The translations under genes were made by a program, and so were the position numbers. Of a stretch of 64,000 nucleotides of DNA, positions 19,243 to 30,290 are shown piece by piece. The notes below the pieces were generated by a model. The model saw only the letters and a program-made list of their open reading frames with translations. It ran no database searches and was not told where the DNA came from. Position 1 is the first letter of the stretch. Every line of letters begins with the position of its first letter. Source of the stretch: Blattamonas nauphoetae (taxonomy: Eukaryota > Preaxostyla > Oxymonadida); assembly GCA_033064195.1 (NCBI GenBank), contig JARBJD010000261.1, forward strand, positions 1-64,000, read 5' to 3'.

Positions 19243-20608
19243 GAAAACAAAGTGGTCTTATATTCCGGCAAACTGTACAAAATGAGAGCGAATCAGAATA
19301 TTTTGAAATGGGCGGATTCGAATCATCAAGAAACGCAAATCCATCCTCTCTCATCAATCCCCTGTGTCTCATTTTTATTTTTCCTTTTATTTGCGTTGTT
19401 GAAAACAGTATGAATTGACATCAATCAACACAGGAATGATTCCGTCCCGAAACGACGATGAAACCGAAAAATAACGACATTTCTGGTTTATTTTTCCTCC
19501 TCAGCAATTGGACTCGGCTCCTCGACGGCTGCTGAACGAGCTGACAGTGTTTGTGAATACCGAGCCTGATGCAACTGTCCCAATAATTTTGAAAAGAGCC
19601 AAAACACTATGGATGGTTTCACTTTTTTTATTTTTCTCCAAATTCTTAAAATCACTCAAATATGATGGAAAAGGGGTTTGTTTCGAAATTGAGCTTCGAT
19701 CGTGACGAGAAACGACACTTTTTTGAAACGCCAATTTAACACATTTATTGTTTCAAAAACAGATGAGAGAAGATCATGAGGTGAAACAATGTGAAAAAAG
19801 AAGGTTCTACAATGGAGAGTACGGATAATAGTACCCGGACAAACCCGTTAGAGCGGATAAACCCGTGAACCATTCCACATGAGCATAGCAGTCCCCCCTC
19901 TTCACTAAAATTATCCTTCCACTTCCTGTTCATTACTCTCTTCATTATTTTTAAAATAGGAGTCACTGTTGAAAGAATGATTGTGAAATGGAATGAGAAA
20001 AATGTAAGTCGAAATGTGCTCGGAACTTAGCCAATGTCTTCCCAGGCGTCCAAGGGATGGTACATTGAGATGCAACCTCTTTGTACTCAGCATCACATGC
20101 GGGGTGTCGTGGCTGGTCATTCATCGATTTGAAATGACCCATAGACGTCGATCAAACATCTGAACAAGAGACCAATCATTTCAGAATTCTACCGATTACT
20201 TTCTTTTCCACACAACATATCAGTCGTCAGAACAAAATGATCATTGTGAAGTGGGGTATGTTGGTAACGGGTTTATCCGACTTAACGGGTTTATCCGGGT
20301 ACTATAAGATGTATTGTGAAGAAATAGAGGCAAAATACTCAATAGTCTCGAAAATGCTCTATTGCACTTGAATTATCAGTTGAAATTAGATTTCTGCATG
20401 AACCCAGGAGTACAAGTATTTTTTCTTGAATTGGACACATGTTTGCACCCATCTGGCAAGATCATCATCGATCGTGTCCTGAACACTCCTTTCCTTTGTC
20501 TATCTGAAATTATGAGAGATAATTGAGAACAAACAGGTTTTATATGTCTGTTTGACACTGGTGAAGAGACATTGGGACATCATTATCTTAATCTCCAAGA
20601 GTAACCGT
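19243..20608. other. Intergenic stretch holding a MITE
   Basis: Apart from the element at 19829-20304 I support no gene. A 77-codon minus-strand frame at 19501-19734 has a hydrophobic middle but no start context or homology I recognise. 20305-20608 is AT-rich with no visible feature. Confidence 0.45.
19829..20304. mobile_element. MITE with 36-bp terminal inverted repeats and TA flanks
   Basis: The left end (19831-19866) and the reverse complement of the right end (about 20267-20302) agree at about 32 of 36 positions. Both begin gtacccgg and contain two copies of a cggataaacccgtt-like unit. TA lies on each side (19829-19830 and 20303-20304), as expected for a TA target-site duplication of the Tc1/mariner/pogo superfamily. 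The 472-bp body has no transposase. A short minus-strand run near 20000-20100 (motif IPWTPGKTLAKFRAHFD) looks protein-like and may be a captured or residual coding scrap. The pogo-like assignment rests on end structure only. Confidence 0.7.
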
Positions 20609-21082
20609 CATGGAAAAAGAGAATCCGCTTTCAGGTGCTACGAGTTTCAAAGAAAGTGAAAAGAGCACACCCGATCTTCACACATGTGACTTGATGTATA
20701 TCGATCTGAGTGGAACGCAGTTTATCAAAGGTGGAGCAGTGAGGTCACAATGAAGGTTGGAGAGTCAGTGCTTGAAAAGAGGATGTGTAGAAACGAAGTT
20801 TTGAGAGAAGATATCCGTGGAGATTGAGGACTTTAATCTGTTCCTGGAACAAGAATAGACAGAATTTGATAGAAAGACCAGTGAAACGGATGGATTCTTT
20901 CAAAATTATTGGGACAACTGTGAGGAGTCGTCCATTTCCGACACGTTCACTCGCCTGCTCGTCTCCACCGAGATCGGCTCAGTCTCCTACAAATGGCAGA
21001 TCCTCTCCAACTCCACCGACTCATCCATTTGGGAGATTTTCTATGATATGTCCAATTGGAACGAAACACCTCTCAAACATTG
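20609..21082 (+). pseudogene. Decayed gene fragment, unrecognised
   Basis: One frame from the ATG at 20610 reads protein-like sequence almost to 21080, interrupted by two TGA codons and one TAG. The best part is the end: FFQNYWDNCEESSISDTF then TRLLVSTEIGSVSYKWQIL and WEIFYDMSNWNE. A second frame carries KVGESVLEKRMCRNEVLRED in the gap between the first two stops, so at least one frame change is likely. I found no splice pattern that joins it cleanly. Family unknown. Confidence 0.35.
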
Positions 21083-21659
21083 ATTTTTAGAAAAATTGCA
21101 TGAAAAAAAGATTTTAAGTGAGATGGAGGGAAATAATTTTCGGTTTTTTGTCCTAGAGCTTGTCTTTGTCGATCATGTCTTCGTTTCAATAGTCGATGTT
21201 GAACAGTAATTAGAGGTTTAAGAGGCAACAATTCAATCAATGTCTTCAACGAAATGATAAAAGTGTGATTTAGTCAAAGAGGGAAAGATTGAAGGATGAA
21301 TGATCAACCCTTAAAATTCGTTTGTGGACACCTCATAAAAAAGTACCCATTTCACTCATAACATTGGTGTACAATACTGCAATTTGTTAAAAATGACCTC
21401 AATCTGAACATGAAAAGCAGTAGAATGCAGTTTTGACCAAAAGTGAAGATGATCAAGGATCACTGAGACTCTCCGGATCAAACACGGAATTCATCTCAAA
21501 CACACCATCGAGTGGAAACAACACAGTGTGCTGAATTGATTAGTCTGAAGGATGTTACTTTCGTGCGACAAGTGAATGTCGACAAGACGTTCAGAGAAGA
21601 CGTTGAAACACAAGTGAACTTTGAGTCTTAACATGCTCCATCTGGATGACACACAGACT
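21083..21659. other. Intergenic stretch, no gene supported
   Basis: This is an AT-rich stretch between a decayed fragment and the 3' end of the TRPC4AP-like gene. I see no repeat, RNA gene or open frame of note. Confidence 0.5.
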
Positions 21660-24600
21660 TCACCGATCGTTCTGCCTCAACTCCTGCCAAACTGACTCTG
21701 CTTCAGAAATGATCCAATCGACGATTCTTCGGAGATCAGCCGTTGTAAAGCCCATCACCCTTGCATACGAGTGAAAATCGTGCGTCCTAAAATCGTGGAG
21801 CCTGATCCAGATCCGGAGGAGGACGACCATGTTCGATAGAATGGTGAACGGCCTGAGGTGATTGTCGAAGTCGCCGAAATAAGCGGCCATTTCTGGGGGG
21901 AGGATCTTGATGAGATCGTGTTTGAAGAGAGGGATCGGTTCAGATGGATGGGACCAGCGAGGATCGTGTTCGGTCTGCTCATCGTCCATCTCCTTCTGAT
22001 CCTTGTTCCGAAAATCGAACGTGTGTTCCATTGTCTGCTTCCCTCGCCATTCACCGATCATCGTTCTGTCGATTTCAACAGGAATCGTGTCTGCGTGACG
22101 CATTGCAGCTCGAAGTTCGGTCGGCAGGAACGACAGACAGTAAGCAATTCCTGTTCCACACCAGTACACCACATCCATCGAGGCGATTGTGTAAGGAAGA
22201 GAAAAATACTTCAAAAACAACTCGTCTCGATTCTCTCTGAGAAACTGGAAGAGTGCGGAAGACGCAACCGAATATGGGTTTGATTTCGAGGCCGGTGTGA
22301 AGATTGGGTGCAGAAAGAACGGCTTCGGAGGAGAACACACAAAGTCGAACGTGTGCGGCAACATGATTGACGACGGGAAGTCGTACGACCCGAACTGGGA
22401 TGGGTTGTCTGGTTGGGTTTGGTTGGTGCTGACTTTGCTGTGTTGTGAGTATTGTGGGGATAGGCCGCTGCCGAGTGTGAGGACGAGGTAGCGGTTGAAG
22501 AGGACACAGACGTCCGGTTCGTGGAGGAGGAGAGAGATGAAGGTGTCCATCTTGTTGGTTCGTTTGAGCTCAGCTTCAAGCACTGTTTGATGGAGAAAGG
22601 AGTGATCGAAAAGAGATGAAGAAGACACAACAACATTGAATGGATCGAAGAGGAAACAATAAAAAGGCTGAGACAACAAACCTAACAAGGAAACCGGGTT
22701 CATGTTGATGATATCTCCCAACGAATGCATCATCGCCCGCACGACAAAGGTCTCTGCGGTTGGACCAAAATTGTACGGCGACTTTCTGAAATATGGGTTG
22801 GGTGTTGTGCCGGAAAATGTGGTTGCGTGGATCTGTGTGGATTTCTGGCTGATTTGCATCGAGTGCCAGAGGCAGCGGAGAGCGATGTCGACGACTCCAC
22901 CACGAACTAAGATCCAGCCGATGGGGATGCTCTGACGGAAGACTGGGGAAGAGAAAGATGGAGGATGAGAGTGAGGCGGGATTAGTGAAAAGAAACGAGA
23001 ATAGAGAGGATGAGAGAACAAGAAACGAGCTGTATGACGGAAGAAGATGATTTCAAACCAGCATTGATCGTCCCACAGATCCACGACAACGCATCAATGT
23101 TGGGCTCGTGCATCATCCACCTGACCATCTTCGTAATCAATCCCATCCCGTGTCGTAATGCCTCTGTCTTCAGCTGCGTCTCGTGTGTTAGTGGTTGATT
23201 ACTCGTCGGTATTCTGTACGGTCCCCTCAGTCCATACCCCGTCTGTTCACTCGATGTCCTTCTCATCTGAAGCTCTTCCTGAACCTTCTTCTTCATCCGA
23301 ATTGCCTCGTCCTCTTTTGCCTTTCCGCGGAGTGTGAGGCGCTTCACAGTCAGTGCGTGGTATTTGTTCATTTCCATTCCGATGACGTGAAGGCGACTGG
23401 AGCGGTCGTGCTTCATCCAATGGTCGTCCATCCACTGCGGAGTGAACATTTCGATGCGTTTGTTGAATTTGTCGCTTTTGATCATGTTCACTTGTTGGAG
23501 GAGGGGAAGGGAATCGAAGTATGTTGTTTCTTGCGGGTTGGGAAGGGCATCGGATGCAGGGAATGTTTCTATATGGAGATGAAGAGAGCGGGGGAAGAGA
23601 TGAAACAAGCAATATCATAGAGGGGAAAAGATGCCAGAAAAACACAAGTGCCAAAAACAAAGAAATGGGTGGGATGAGAACACACCAATCAGATTCCACT
23701 CACTCGCTTTGATCATCCCATCGCATCCGAGCTGGTCGTGGTGCGGAGAGGGATACATTCGAAGAGGCGGAAGACATATCGGATTCGACGACAGCGGTGT
23801 TCGTTGAGTTCTGGCAGATTGGATATCAACTGCTTGACGGGCAGGAGGAGTGTGAGGAGGGAAGGAGGAGAGGAGAGTTTGGGAGATGGTTGGGATGAAG
23901 CGAGGCTGTTGTGGTGGAAGGAGAAGATCTGACGAGATTCCGTGCTGAGGGGAAACCACTTCAACTTGATCGTCCTCGGCGTCTGGCAGCACCGGTGATT
24001 CGTCCTCTTCCAATAAATCATGGAAATCAGATGATGGCGAATGGAGCTGGTTGAGTCTGTGTCGGTGCTTGTCTCGCTTTCCGCTGGATGGGTGGTATTG
24101 TCCAGAAATACTGTTTTGATGGTTTTCTTCCTCATCCGAGTTAGCCCCTTCGAGATCTCTCTCACACCACCACTTCTCGCTCTGCATCTCCTGCCTGGTG
24201 AAGAAGAAGGAGAGGACGAACAGATTGTCAGCTGTGAAATCCAACATAGCAAAACACAACCTGAACAACTGCATTCGAAGAGAGAGTCTGAATGCAGAAT
24301 GGCGAGACGGGGGTGTCTGTGGACGAGTCGATTCCCTCTCCTCTAATGGAGGAGTATCGGGCGGAGGCGAGAGGGGTGTCGAGTGTGGAAATAGTAAGTC
24401 ATCAGCGAGAATTGAATTGATGGTTAGATCATCGTCGTCGTTATCATCCATGCCTGGCCCGTCGTCAATTTGGATTTGGAAGTCTTGGATGTTTTGGTCG
24501 GCTCTGGGATCGTCTTCAAAGAACAACGAACGGCCTTCGCCGAGTTCGCTCTCGCTTGTGAAGGTTTTTTCGTCCATCAGGATGAACGAATCGAATATTC

Positions 24601-26990
24601 GGTCCAGAATGGGAATTAATCCGTTCTGAGCAAGAGATATTTGATAAGAGCGACGAGTGGTGGGTGAAGACGACAAAAGGAGAGAGAGGGTGCTTAAGAC
24701 ATCGCTGATATAAAATGGGTACAGAAGATGGTTCGTTAAAAAGGCACGATTGAGTGATATGTGCAGAAAGTTCGTAAATACCAACACAAAGAAGCGTGGA
24801 GAAAGAATAGATGCTGAATAATCGTAGCCGGACTCGGTTGGTGGACGATGGCTGAAGATGATTGTTTGTTCTGGGGCGGTCTTCTCATTGTATGGATACG
24901 GATGTTGGCGAGTATGAAACAGTAGATTCGATGATATTGCACCGATTTCAACTTGATTGTTCTCTTCTTTGTCCCGTTTGCTGAGATATTCGAGGAAGGT
25001 TCGATCGTTTTCGGTTAAGTCAGAATTACTTTGATCAGGATGAAAAATACTTCGCAAATTGAGCAGCAGCATATTGTTGAATGCATTGAATGAATCCATC
25101 GTTGTCATTGACATGGCCAACAGTGACGAATTCACACGACTTCCAAATGCTATGTTATGCCCAAGATTCCGGGCAATTCGGGGATAAAAAGTGGAATGGG
25201 TCTCCAAGTCTGGTGGAGGAGGATCTACGAGTCCAAAATCAATTTCCGATAATGGTGTGTCCGCTTGGTAGGCATGGGCCAAGAATGATTCCGGTGCGAT
25301 TGAGACTGCCATCTCTTCCATATTAGCCCGGACTTGGTGGGACGTATTGATGAGGGTGTCAATGAGCGGAATTGACAATGCAAAAGATGGTATGCAGATT
25401 CTGATACAGTTGCGGAGAAATGCGGGTGAATGAAGAAGGGCTAGAGCAAGTTTTGCACTGTTTGATTGTCTGGAAATGAAAGTCGAATGGAGAGAAGATG
25501 GATGGAAAGGTAAAGACGTGTATGAAAAGGAATCTTGAGGCTCTAAAGAGTAGAGAGGGCGTGATGAACAGTTTGGTGTTCCAGAGAGAATATCCGATGA
25601 AAACAGAAACGAAAAGAATCTGGCAAAGAGAGCTAATGAGTATGGGGAAAATTTGGAGAGCATATTCGCGAAGGAAGCTCCACTAATCGGCGAATCTTCC
25701 GATGTATTTGTGGATGATGAGACTTCTGGAAGCAAAGACAATGCTGGAATCAACAGAGAGTGTGATGATAATCCAAAGATCAGATTTTGCTTGAGGAGGC
25801 TATTGTTGTTCACATAATCCAGTCGAACTGACGGGATTGCATAGAGAATGTTGACGAGTAGTTGTGCAAGTTTTGTGAGTGTGTCGTGATAATCAGTTCG
25901 ACTTCCTGAACTAGAAAGTGCTGGAGGTGCTCTTGGATGAAAATTACCGGTCAGGGGGGCTCGTAACAATCCCGGGATGTTGAACAAATTTGAGAGAAGA
26001 GAAAAGTCGGAGAAACCCTGTGATTGTTGCTCAGGTGAATGTAACGATGATGTAGAAGGATCTTCTCCGCGAAAATATTTCTCATTTTCGTTGAATTTGT
26101 CAATTGAGCAGTGGGTAACAAATTTTGTGTGTTTCGAGGATTCTTCAATGTAAATGTGACCTACGATAGGGGTTTCAGTCATAAAATATTGGACGTTTCC
26201 ATTATTGCAGATTTTCCTTGTACGATTGTTCGAGTTTGCATCTCGAATCTGTTTTGAGAGGAAGAGTTGTGGTTGGCGATGAAGATGTCGTTCAGAATAC
26301 AACAACGATGGATATGGTCCAGGAAAAGGTAACATATTGGGTTTATGTTTGCTTATGACGATTTTTGGAGAAGACGGTCGAGGTGTTGGGGGATGATTTG
26401 TCTGATTCCGAATGAGTCGTATTGTCGGTGTTCGAAACGAAATGTCTCCTGGTTCATCTGTGGTTGATTGAGAAAGCCTTGTTGGAGGGAGATCAGCCAA
26501 TGTTTGAGTGTTTGTGTGTATAAATCGAATAGTGCAATCGAGAACAATGTCAAGTCCGGAGTAAAGGAAAAGTGATTCGACATCTTCCAGTTTTGAGTCA
26601 AGTCGAAAGAATTCATCCAATGACTCAGTAGCAGCACCAAGGACGACTGGAGAATGGGCAGAATCCGGATTTGACATTACCAGGAGGCTTTGAGAGAATT
26701 TTGGAGAATCAAAAGCTTCTGTACGCAAGTTGTGAAGAGAAATGGAAGATGCTAGATGATATCTTGCAGAGGGCTGCTGTTGAACATTGAGAAGTTGTGA
26801 AATGAAGGGTGAAGTCATCAAAAAACAAAATGAGAATCGGATCAATTCACTTTCGACTGCAGCAACGAGATAAGTTGATTACAGCACGGGAGCCAGTTTC
26901 GAAGATAGTATGTTTGGGAAATGGTTCACGTAGGAAGCATAAAACAGCCTGAATGGCAGAGTTAAAAAAACGAATCGCTGTCCATCTCAT
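21660..26990 (-). CDS. TRPC4AP/DUF3689-like large helical protein
   Basis: Proposed exons: 26888-26990, 23686-26856, 23020-23568 and 21660-22942, with GT-AG introns of 31, 117 and 77 nt. Spliced length is 5106 nt (1701 aa). Long alpha-helical repeats alternate with Ser/Pro-rich insertions. Segments such as SLAQNGLIPILDRIFDSFI followed, after an insertion, by SLRMQLFRLCFAMLDF, and WILVRGGVVDIALRCL, resemble in order the human TRPC4AP/TRUSS stretches around NNLFDKLIW, LKIQFLRLLQSFSDH and LLKRGLLEHILYC. In animals that protein is a substrate-receptor subunit of a CUL4-DDB1 ubiquitin ligase; here the role is inferred. The first exon overlaps the last codons of the upstream gene by 29 nt; if it is not used, the ATG at 26818 is the alternative start. 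At 1701 residues it is roughly twice the animal length. Confidence 0.55.
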
Positions 26991-28595
26991 GAGCGTTTTC
27001 TTGCAACTTCAATCTCCTTTCTCCCTCTTTTGTATAGCGTTTCCAATCTCGGATGGTTGAACCAAGCTCACCCTCCTCGTCAATGAGCCTGATGACAAGT
27101 CTCCTTCCTAATTTTGATACGTCTGTTCCAGGAATAGTCCGTCTACTGTCAGACACCTTATAATTCTTTTTCGGTTGAGCGATAACGTCTTGTAGTTTTG
27201 GAATCTCCGACATTCGGATGAAAACGTCGTAGCGAGCTTGTGTGCTAGGCCAATTAGAGAACGAGGATGAGAGCGAAACCAGAGAAAAGGGTGTGAATGG
27301 TTGAAGGGAAAGAGGAGAGATACTGTTCGTCTGGTGAATCTGGGCTTGGGGGGCGTGGTTTGTTTCGGTCGAAATGAAAGACCCGCTTGGAATCGGCAAA
27401 GAAAGAGGTGATGTTATCATCAGAATCAAGAGCATAGGCTAAGAAGAATGGAAAAAGAAAGAGATAAACGTAGATGATCAATCTGGCTGATTGTGTTGGA
27501 TTTGATCTTCACACGAAATGGGCGATTTGTTGCATCATATGATATAGATTCATCTGAATCTTCTGTAAGATGAGAAAAATCGGAAAATGATGATAATTGA
27601 AGAGAAAACCTCCTAGAAAGTCACCAATCGAACTTTGAAACTGGATCACTAGTGAACGCCAGCGAAACTGAAACGAAGCGAAACCTGTTAAGAAATAAAA
27701 TAAATAGGAATTGTAAATCAAAATATTGATGGAAGAAGAGAATGAAACTCATTTTTCCAAAGATTGGGATGATGTTTGCATTGCTGTTGAACCAGATTTG
27801 GTTGAGGTTAAATTGTTTTGGGAGAGGACCATTGGATTTGGAAGTCTGGAGAGCTTTCTTCCCGCGCATTGGTTGGGGTTCGACAGATGGTGGATAGAGA
27901 AGTGGGTGGCGTTGATGTCGCATCGGGCGAGATTGTGATTGTTCTTCTTCTTGTTGCGGAAGAATTGGGAGAGTGTTCGTGGCTGTGAAGGTAATTGTTG
28001 TTGTTGGTGGGGATAGTTGTGGTGGTAGTGGGAGGAGGTGAGGTGGATTGAATGGGACGAAGGGTGAATACGGTTTGATGCTTTCTGCTGCTTGGGCGAC
28101 AGTTTGAGACGAAGGTAAAGTTCGATATTGGGTTGGGTTCAGATTTTGATGGAAGGGAAATGGTTCAACAACAAAAGGAAAGTCTCTTGACTGGCGAGCT
28201 GATGAGAGAGTGGTGCTGTTAGGAGTTGAATCAAATATTGACAGATTTTGGAATTCAGTTGGAATAGTGCCAGAGTAAAAAGCGGCAGAGGGTGATTGAT
28301 CCAGAATAGAATCTAAAGGTTTTGGTCGTTCAATATTGGAGGTTGGTGAGTAATATGTGGTGTGTGAGATAGCTGATGATGGACTTCTCAATTTTTCATT
28401 CTCAATTGAAACCGCGAAAGGTGAGGGTTGAACGAAAGTGTTCGGAGAAGAGACGATCATTGACGTTAACGGACTAGAAGTGCTCGGGGAAGTCGAGTTG
28501 CGTTGATCAATCTTAAAAAGTGAGTACGGAGACAAATAAAATGATACCGGAAATTGATGAGGGGAATGGAGGAAGAGATTGAGAGATGAATGCAT
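26962..28595 (-). CDS. Ser/Pro-rich protein with conserved-looking C-terminus, unrecognised (six exons)
   Basis: Proposed exons: 28548-28595, 27749-28511, 27610-27684, 27470-27562, 27280-27438 and 26962-27236. GT-AG introns are 36, 64, 47, 31 and 43 nt. Spliced length is 1413 nt (470 aa). The first 300 residues are low-complexity Ser/Thr/Pro/Asn with polyproline runs. The C-terminal 150 residues are ordered: DESISYDATNRPFRVKIKSN, then RYDVFIRMSEIPKL, then KLGRRLVIRLIDEEGELGS, ending in a charged tail. No family recognised. It is possibly a nuclear or transcription protein with a disordered N-terminal half, but that is inference only. Confidence 0.6.
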
Positions 28596-28672
28596 GTTTT
28601 AAAAAAATTGTGGGTAAATGATCATTTTAATGTGAGATGACATGATGGTTTTCTCCCTCAAAAATCAAAACC

Positions 28673-30051
28673 TTAATCTCCGATGTCGACAATGCCCTCA
28701 TTGGATATCTGAAATGTGCATTCTGATTCAGGAAGCATTGGAGAATCATAAATTTTGCAGATGCGTTGTTCGCCTCGACCTTTCCTGAGATACAAACGTG
28801 TTGTGGAAGCGTGTGCCATTATATGACCGCCAATTGGTTTTTTTGGATCTGACGGAGGGATAGGAAAGGGAATGCAGATGAAAAAGAGTGTGTGATTCAG
28901 ACCGGCCTGGAACATCGCAGCAGCTCCTGGATCAGCCACAACTTGGTTTGTGATGAAAACGGCAATTCCGAACTCCTCTGCCACTTTCATCAGCATTCCG
29001 AGGAGCTTCGCAAGTTTTTGTTGTCTGTCTGCAAGTTCTCCTCGCCCACTGAAGTCCACTCGGAAGAGAGCAGTGATAGAATCAACAATAAGAACACGAA
29101 ATTGGTCAACTGCCATTTGAGCGCAGAGCTGGAACGGAAAAAGATTTCATCGATTATGTGATGGTGAAAACGTCAAAAACATGTATATTCACACCTCCAC
29201 AAGAAGGAGAAGCTGTTGTTCGTGTGTGTATGCTCGTGCGTAGAAGATATTATCTAAAACAGCCGTAGGATCGAGTCCAAAGCGGACGGCAATCGGTTCA
29301 ATTCGTTCTGGACGAAATGTTCCTTCTGTGTCGATATATGCAACCTTTCCATTTCCACCGTTCATTGCAAAGGGGAGTTGTGAAGTGACACAGAGAGTGT
29401 GTGCGAGCTGCGTCTTCCCTGTTCTGAACTCCCCAAAGACCTCAGTGATACTCATGGTTTCAATGCCGCCTGGAAGAATGAACAAAGAGACGAGATGGGA
29501 GGTGAAGGAGAGAAGGATGAGGAAAAATTGGCAAGGATACGTCAGAAAAAGGAGATGTTGATGATGGAATGGATTTAACCACAAACCTTGCAGGAGGAGG
29601 TCAAGATCTTTACTACCTGTCGTAACTTTGATGACTTCTCTTCGTTTTTGGAGGAATTGACTCCCAGTAACAAAGCCTAATGGAGCGATTTTTGATGCAT
29701 GCTCTAAGATCTTGTCCAGTTTGGCCTCTGATAAACCTTTCACGGATAACAAATCCTAAGAGATGAAAAGTCATGTTATCAATGTGAAAGACGAAGAATG
29801 TTCATTTAAAGTTGAGATCGTGAGATAAATGTCAGTATTAGGAGGTGGGATATCATACCTTCCGTGTACGCATTTGAAGACTTTGAATGGTATGACAACC
29901 AACATCTTTGAGCTTTTTGATGTCACCAGCATTGACACCGAGTTCTTGAAGCTAGAAAAGTGAGGAGATTGTTTGGAACGACCTTCTCAATCTCAATAAA
30001 GCTTTGCACATCTTGAACTTCGTCTTGAGCTTCTAATTCTTCTTGTTCCAT
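28673..30051 (-). CDS. DMC1: Dmc1/Rad51-family recombinase
   Basis: Six exons: 29983-30051, 29859-29951, 29587-29755, 29195-29469, 28903-29128 and 28673-28848. GT-AG introns are 31, 103, 117, 66 and 54 nt. The spliced 1008 nt gives 335 aa, the usual length. An N-terminal helix-hairpin-helix region (motif [14 protein letters not shown]) precedes the RecA core with Walker [10 protein letters not shown] (about residue 120-130), [12 protein letters not shown], Walker [26 protein letters not shown] and the C-terminal block [19 protein letters not shown] then [17 protein letters not shown]. The GGHIMAH form favours Dmc1, the meiotic recombinase, over Rad51 (usually GGNIIAH), while [11 protein letters not shown] is more Rad51-like, so the paralogue is not settled. 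It catalyses strand exchange on single-stranded DNA in homologous recombination. Confidence 0.95.
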
Positions 30052-30290
30052 GCTAAAAAGCAAAATAAACGAGAATTTGTCGACAATGTGATTCCGGCAT
30101 GGGTGATGAATTTTATTATTGGATCTAAAAAGATATTCGTTTGTTCCATCAATTAGTTCAATCATTGTAGGGGTATCTTCATCTGTGTGGGTTCAAATTA
30201 GACCACACGTATTTCAGTCCACTGTGCTTGATTCATCAAAACATGGAAAAATGTATGGGCAGGAAGTCTCCTCTCTTATTTCCACACCAG
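30052..30290. promoter_or_regulatory. Shared upstream region of the divergent recombinase and LRR-chromo genes
   Basis: The two start codons face away from each other across 239 nt, so both promoters must lie here. I see no TATA box or initiator that I can call with confidence. In-frame ATGs at 30243 and 30255 could shift the start of the LRR gene upstream and shrink the region further. Confidence 0.5.
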
